Of a DNA stretch of 64,000 nucleotides, positions 58,719 through 64,000 are shown one piece after another. Below the pieces are notes generated by a model, which did no database searches, was not told the DNA's origin, and was given only the letters and a program-made list of their open reading frames with translations. The DNA is taken from contig QUOL01000004.1 in assembly GCA_009761415.1 (NCBI GenBank), positions 1,860,001-1,924,000 on the forward strand. The letters run 5' to 3'. Made by a program: the position numbers and the translations under genes. The stretch's first letter is position 1. The number at the start of each line of letters is the position of its first letter. This stretch comes from Sarcomyxa edulis. Taxonomy: Eukaryota; Basidiomycota; Agaricomycetes; Agaricales; Mycenaceae.

Positions 58719-59024
58719 ATCTCCTTCATATCAAACTGGACTTATTACTAACTGGAGCTTTATATACTCTCTATCTATTGTAAATACAACTCATCCATTG
58801 CGTATTGTCCTGAAATAAACGATATATGCAATACTGGCGTCAGTCTCGGTGTGTAATGGGAAGAGCACGATTGGGTGCTTCAGAATGCGCGCGTCGTATT
58901 TGCTTCCCGTGCCGGCGGGCTCAGAAAGTTCAGAAAGTTCATGAACCTGAACTTCAGCTTTCGTCTTCTCACCTCTATATCTACACGCATTCCTCATACT
59001 TGCCTGTCTCGCAATATTCGTAGA
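58719..59024. promoter_or_regulatory. Intergenic region with ThuA 3' end and promoter of the AIF/Rieske gene
   Basis: 306 bases. It contains a polyadenylation-type aataaa (58814-58819) and, about 80-100 bases before the next start codon, a heat-shock-element-like array (listed separately). No gene seen. Confidence 0.55.
58924..58945 (+). promoter_or_regulatory. Heat-shock-element-like GAA/TTC array
   Basis: The sequence GAAagTTC-a-GAAagTTCatGAA contains a perfect three-unit element (GAAnnTTCnnGAA at 58933-58945) preceded by another GAAnnTTC (58924-58931) spaced one base off. It sits 79-101 bases upstream of the ATG at 59025. HSF1 binds such alternating units; use in vivo is inferred. Confidence 0.5.
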
Positions 59025-61518
59025 ATGTCACTCAAAACTATCGCTGTGCTCGACGAAGCAGAACTCAAAGATGGGCAAATGTACCCTTTAGCTTCCGGCA
59101 CTCTTTGAGAATTGTCTGAAATAATACCTGTGTTCCCAGGAAAGAGGTCGCATTCGACGACGGCAAGGTTCTCCTCTCTAGGATTGGCGACGATATACAC
59201 GCCACTAGTGCGTTCTGCACCCATTACGGTGCACCTCTTGCGAAAGGGGTCTTGACCTCGGATGCGAGGGTGGTTTGGTGCGTCCAATTTCTACCTGAGC
59301 TTCGGCAAATATGGGTCGCTGATATCTGGACGTCACTCTAGTCCGTGGCACGGAGGTCTGCTATAGTCTACTTTGTCCCGCGCCGTTGACTGATCTCATT
59401 CTATCACTGTTAGCGTGTTTCAATGTATGCACTGGCGACATCGGTGTGTTATTTATCATTCACTCCTAAATCCATTCTCATTCTTCGAAATATTCTATCA
59501 CAGAGGACGCGCCAGCCCCAGACGCTCTCCATTTATTTAAAGCAAGCATCGTAGACGGGAAGATCCAGGTGACCGCTGACCCAGCCAAGACCAAGAAAGA
59601 CAACATGTCTCGTACCTCCAAGATGCTTGCCGCAGATGGAGGTCTTGGCAGGGGAGTAGTAATTGTTGGAGGGGGAAGTGGCACCTTGCATGCCATTGAC
59701 AGTTTACGGGAGGCAAGTCGTTCCAGGCGCATACATATTTGTTTTGCTGATAGGCCGAACCGGTAATTTTTAGCATGGTTATAAGGGCCCGATTACCGTC
59801 CTTACACGGGAGCTGAACGTGCCTATCGATAGGTGCCCTCCTCGCTGGGATTGCCAGGACCGCTTTTGCTGATCCTGTCTCTATTACAGAACCAAATTGA
59901 GCAAAGCGCTCATCACTGACGCGTCCAAAATCGAATGGCGCTCCGCTTCTGACCTCAAAATCAAATTTGGGACGACCGTACGCCTCGGAGTGGTAAGCAC
60001 GTAACAAAAAGCGCGCAAGATAATCTAGGGTTGACGCGTACGACAATCTAGAACGTGACATCCATCGATACAGAGACCAGATCAGTGATAATCGAAGACG
60101 GTAGAGAAGTTCTTAATTATGATAAACTGATCCTTGCAACGGGTGCAAACCCTCGGAGGCTTCCAGTCGAAGGTGCGAACCTAGAGAATGTTTATACCTT
60201 TAGGGGGATCGAAGATTCCAAGAAGGTTGATACTGGTACGCGTTCAATCACCTCTTGACCGACGTGTTGTATGGCTGATTGACATGCATGCATGGAATGG
60301 AATATATGTCTAGCTGCGCAAGAAGGAAAGAAGTTGGTAGTCATCGGCAGCTCATTTATCAGCATGGAGCTGGTCGCTGCCTTGTCAAAACGAAAGCTCG
60401 CGTCTATTGATGTTATCGGAATGGAGGAATATCCGTTCGAGGCCGTCCTAGGCAAGGAGGTTGGGAAAGGATTGATGAAGGTCAGCTGTCTTCTCACCTG
60501 GGTCTAACAGCATGTCTGGAGTTATTGACATACCGTTCATATCTAGTATCACGAATCTCAAGGTGTCAAATTCCACATGTCAAGCAAAGTCGATAAAATT
60601 GTGAGTTCTGGAGAGGGATCAACAGTGGCCACTGGAGTCGTCGTGAACGGACAAACCCTCCCGTGTGATTTCGTCATCATGGGAGTAGGTGTAGCTCCGG
60701 CAACAGAGTATTTGAAGAATAGTAAGGGCTTCGAGCTCGAAAAGGACGGTGGCATCAAGGTCGACGAGTATTTGAGAGTCAGCGGAAGGAAAAGTATTTT
60801 TGCAATCGGTGACATAGCGGTGTTCCCCCAGGCGACTGGAGAGTATAAGAGGATCGAGCATTGGAATGTGCGTACTTTGGTCTGTTGTCACGACGGATTT
60901 TTCACTCGTCCCAATATCTTAGGTTGCAGCCAATCATGGGAGGGCCGTCGGCAAGTCGATCTCTGGCACTTTGCAGCCTTTCGTCAAGATTCCCGTATTC
61001 TGGAGTGCTCGTATGTACTAAAGCATGGCGAACAGATCAAAGCTAATTTGTTTCATCGTTGTTTCCGACAGAGGGTCAACAGTTGAGATATTGTGGTGTT
61101 GGTGCCGGATTTGACGATATCATCATCAAAGGAGATCCTGGAGAGCTGAAGGTGTGTATCAGCTCTGTTCGGCCTCCTCGAAAGAGAGATCAATTTGACA
61201 TGCCTTTCAGTTCATTGCATATTATGTGAAGCAGGACAAGGTCGTAGCTGTCGCTTCGTGAGTCCGAGTCTGCCTTCCATCTCAATCGCATACTTTGTTA
61301 ACCTCCGGGTCTTTAGGATGCAAAATGACCCTGTAGTCGGCAAGGCTTCTGAATTGCTTCGCCTCAAGCTCATGCCTTCTCCGGAGGAATTGAGAGGTGG
61401 TAAGGTTCGTAGAACTTCCTATCATCGTCGCTGTGCAGCTCGTTGATTCGATCGTTCCCAGGATATTCTGACGGTAGACATCTCGAGCGCCGCCACGAAG
61501 ATTCGAGTCGAAGCTTGA
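59025..61518 (+). CDS. AIF-type NAD(P)H/FAD oxidoreductase with N-terminal Rieske domain (AIFM3-like)
   Basis: FAD-dependent reductase fused to a Rieske [2Fe-2S] domain, the architecture of AIFM3/nitrite-reductase-like flavoproteins. Rieske ligands: CTH in FCTHYGAPLAKG and CPWHG in VVCPWHGACFNVCTG, the latter assembled across an intron. Flavoprotein part: FAD GxGxxG variant GVVIVGGGSGTLHAIDSL, LILATGANPRRLPVEG, NAD-binding KLVVIGSSFISMELVAAL, FVIMGVGVAPATEYLKNS, second FAD motif SIFAIGDIAVFP. The C-terminal dimerisation-like domain has PVFWSAEGQQLRYCGVG, FIAYYVKQDKVVAVAS and QNDPVVGKASELLR, and ends ATKIRVEA. No clear mitochondrial presequence on MSLKTIAVLDEAELKDGQM. About 13 introns. Convergent with the transporter. 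Electron acceptor unknown. Confidence 0.9.
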
Positions 61519-61709
61519 AGGAAAAGAGTTTTCGACAATCAAGTGGCATTAGTGTTGTCTGTAACTGTAATTGTATCCATGTATACGTAGATATCGTTTT
61601 GTCAAGAATCAATGTTGTGTTTGTATCGTCCTCTGAAGTTCAGATAAGTGTGAGTCCCGTATCATTGAGAATTATAAGCTGTAAATACTGACTCTTCGCC
61701 CTTATGCTT

Positions 61710-63491
61710 CTAGTTGTCCTGGGATGCCGCTCTTCGACGACGCAGCATGATCGGAACAAGAGAAGCGAGTCCTAACGTCAAAGCTCCAGCGATGACCAAT
61801 ATTCCCGTGAAGATTATGAGACGGTCAACATTTGTCTGATTGAACACAGGCACGAAAGCGCCCGCAGTTGGCGTACCGACCAGAGTGGCAACAGCAACGA
61901 AGAGATAGATCATACCTTCGGAGTGGGTCAGAGGAGTTCCAAGACATCGAGCTTGAAATTCATACCTAGTCTAGCTCCGAACTTCTCTGGAGGTGCCGTT
62001 GTTGCAATGTAAGCTGGTAACAGAGTGACGAAAGCACCTGATATGGGAATTTCAGTCTGGGGATAGACACGAGATAACGAAATACCCACCCGAGAATAAT
62101 CCATAAAGTGCGCTGAATAATATTATGGGTGTGCTGCCCCTGGCAGGTAGCCATAAGGCGAGGACGAGTATGCCAGAGGTCAACGCGCACGGAACGAGTA
62201 CTTTGAGTCTGCAGACTACGATCATCAATCTGCGCTCCAGCGGACGGAAGGAAAGCTTACATTCCAAAGCGATCTGCGAGGAGACCTGGGATGACCCTAG
62301 CTGGGATACCGAATGCGTTGATGATAGCTAGGAGGTACTGCGCTGTTCCGGGAGACACTCCACGGTATGTGGCGTAAAGTTGAATGTAGAAATATGGAAT
62401 AAACAACGCGTAAAAATTTCTATAGTTTTGGGAAGATGAGTCAATAAGCGGATCGGATTTATTGACCGAGAAAATCTTACAGAAACGCTCCAATGGCAGC
62501 CAAGCAGTAAGATGGATTGGTGAAACCCCCAAAGTCGACGATGGTCGAGAATGTAATCGAGCGTTTGAGGGGAAGTCGAGTTTTAACCGTCAAGCATGCA
62601 GGGATAAGGCATGCTAACGTGAGGAAGGCTGTAATGCGGACAGCCCAGGGGAATCCGCATAAAGGAATGAGACGATGAAGCATTATCGGGTAAATAACAC
62701 CCCCAAGGGAAGAGCCTGCGCCTGCAATGCCTATGACGACAGCGCGTTTTGCTTTGAACCACTGGCCAAGGACGGCCAGGGCGGGAGTGAAACTATGGAC
62801 TATATGGTAAGTTCGATCGTTTTCCTTGTAATGCGTCTGCACGTACATCATTGCGTTTCCGATCCCGTATAGTACACCTTGACTGAGAAATAATTGATAT
62901 GGTTTGTTGGATTGACATATCGAAGTCATCATCGTGGAAAATACAATGATCACAGTGCCTAGAGGTAATAGAATCTATGGGAATACCAACGGTCATTCGC
63001 ACCTGAATGGAAGAAATGGTGGGATTTCTTACAGCTGATCCGTATGCATCGAAAATCTTTCCAAAGAAAGGTCCGCATCCATACAAAAGAAATAGCTGAA
63101 GTCCTCCGATCAAAGATATCGTGGAAGGCGACGAATCAGAGAGCAGCGTCGAGGTATAGTATGTCTGAAAAACGCCCTGCGCAGTGTCATATAAATTGTC
63201 AGAGAAATCTGCATAGCGATGAGCCACTGTACGCACATATGAGTTCACGACACCAAACGTCGAGAACAAAGCAAGAGTACTGCCAAGCACTACAAGCCAG
63301 GCTTCACGACCGCCATCCGGAGGAGCGCCGTAGTTGAAATCTGCATTTGGTGTTCCGGCAATACTTTCTTTGTCAATCGCCAAGAAATCCTGGATTTCAG
63401 AACCAGAGGGCGACCGAGGCAATGCTGGTTCAGCATCAGAAAGTCTGACAGACACTATAGCTGAGGACTTCTCGTAAGTATCTGCGGGCAT
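61710..63491 (-). CDS. Major facilitator superfamily transporter, monocarboxylate-transporter type
   Basis: Twelve-helix MFS permease of the fungal MCT group. Start MPADTYEKSSAIVSVRLSD at 63491, followed by a cytosolic N-terminus ending DFNYGAPPDGGREAWLVVLG (the family's PPDGGxxAW motif before helix 1). Helices include STLALFSTFGVVNSYGVFQ, GGLQLFLLYGCGPFFGKIFD, FTPALAVLGQWFKAKRAVVI, GIAGAGSSLGGVIYPIML, FGIPARVIPGLLADRFG and LIIFTGILVIAGALTLGLAS, with the end RRRRAASQDN. The loop QWFKAKRAVVIGIAGAGSSLGG is the classic central MCT signature. Substrate (monocarboxylate, riboflavin or other) cannot be told. Some inner junctions (around 61920-62120 and 62790-63010) were placed by helix continuity. 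Confidence 0.88.
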
Positions 63492-64000
63492 GCTGAAGAT
63501 GTGAAGAAACCTAACGTACCTTTATAGAAGTACCCAGGTTAAAAGACGGATTCCGAATTCCGTGCGGAACTATTCATATACACCGTAGAGCTCGCCGTTC
63601 GCGGGAGTCATCGGTTTAACAGTGTCTTACTAACGGTATAATGTTTCAGCAAACGCGTGAGTGTACATATGCTTTCAAAGCTAGTCCTTCGTGGCGATGC
63701 GAATGCATGTTATGGCGCAATCGTGATCAGGCTGGAACGGATCCTCCTCCTAACGAATGAAGTCAGGTCATAATCTATATTCTGAGCTATGACTCGGAAA
63801 ACTGACTCGATGAGTACCTTGTACTTTTTTGCAAAATATATCGCACATGATGATAGTTGAGTCCGAGTCATTGTCAACTCGGAGCGTGAAATGGAATGAG
63901 TGACACAGCCACTCTCTCTACAAGCTTGCCATCGTGGACCGTAACTTCGACGCTGCAACCTCTGAACTGTGTGTTGTTCACCATTCAGTGCTTCAGATAA
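63492..64000. other. Upstream region of the MFS transporter, window end
   Basis: No gene supported. It holds the transporter promoter; short open frames near 63710-63958 have no motif. Confidence 0.5.

Overview
The window looks like nuclear DNA of an Agaricomycete-type basidiomycete. Genes are dense and broken by many short (about 48-80 nt) GT-AG introns, intergenic gaps are short, promoters are often bidirectional, and the recognisable proteins (LAMMER kinase, SF1/BBP, XPB, SEC59, RCM1, NDUFB10, MCT-type transporter) read as basidiomycete orthologues. No rRNA, tRNA or CRISPR signal was recognised.

Layout. 0.7-2.8 kb: LAMMER dual-specificity kinase. 4.4-18.9 kb: an accessory cluster of three secreted A1 aspartic proteases on the minus strand; between the second and third lie four tandem plus-strand paralogues of a single-pass membrane protein whose cytosolic tails all finish in a PPPY motif. 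20.2-33.3 kb: a housekeeping block with a PTS1-tailed enoyl-CoA hydratase/isomerase, the complex I subunit NDUFB10, a farnesylatable class A J-protein, rRNA methyltransferase RCM1/NSUN5, branchpoint-binding protein SF1/BBP and TFIIH helicase XPB. 33.9-42.8 kb: an apparently intact, spliced Helitron RepHel protein of about 2,214 aa, followed by a second co-oriented Helitron-associated gene with a possible OB-fold. 43.2-47.5 kb: five small genes from two unrecognised families (called X and Y here), arranged as two head-to-head X/Y units plus a solo X. 48.0-55.0 kb: bZIP factor, uracil-DNA glycosylase, dolichol kinase. 55.9-57.0 kb: a 1.1-kb element with perfect 33-bp terminal inverted repeats that carries a small spliced gene. 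57.2-63.5 kb: secreted ThuA-like protein, AIF/Rieske flavoprotein, and an MCT-type MFS transporter.

The most interesting parts are: (i) the ABAB tandem array of PPPY-tailed membrane proteins embedded among secreted proteases, which suggests surface proteins downregulated by a Rsp5/Nedd4-type ligase; (ii) the autonomous-looking Helitron with its accessory gene and the adjacent X/Y two-gene modules, all inserted between XPB and the bZIP gene; and (iii) the TIR element with cargo. Splice sites were assigned by eye from reading-frame continuity and paralogue comparison. For the kinase, the four membrane proteins, NDUFB10, both Helitron genes, the X/Y genes and the bZIP, exon lengths were added up and phases agree. 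For the remaining multi-exon genes only the outer limits and the exons quoted are reliable.
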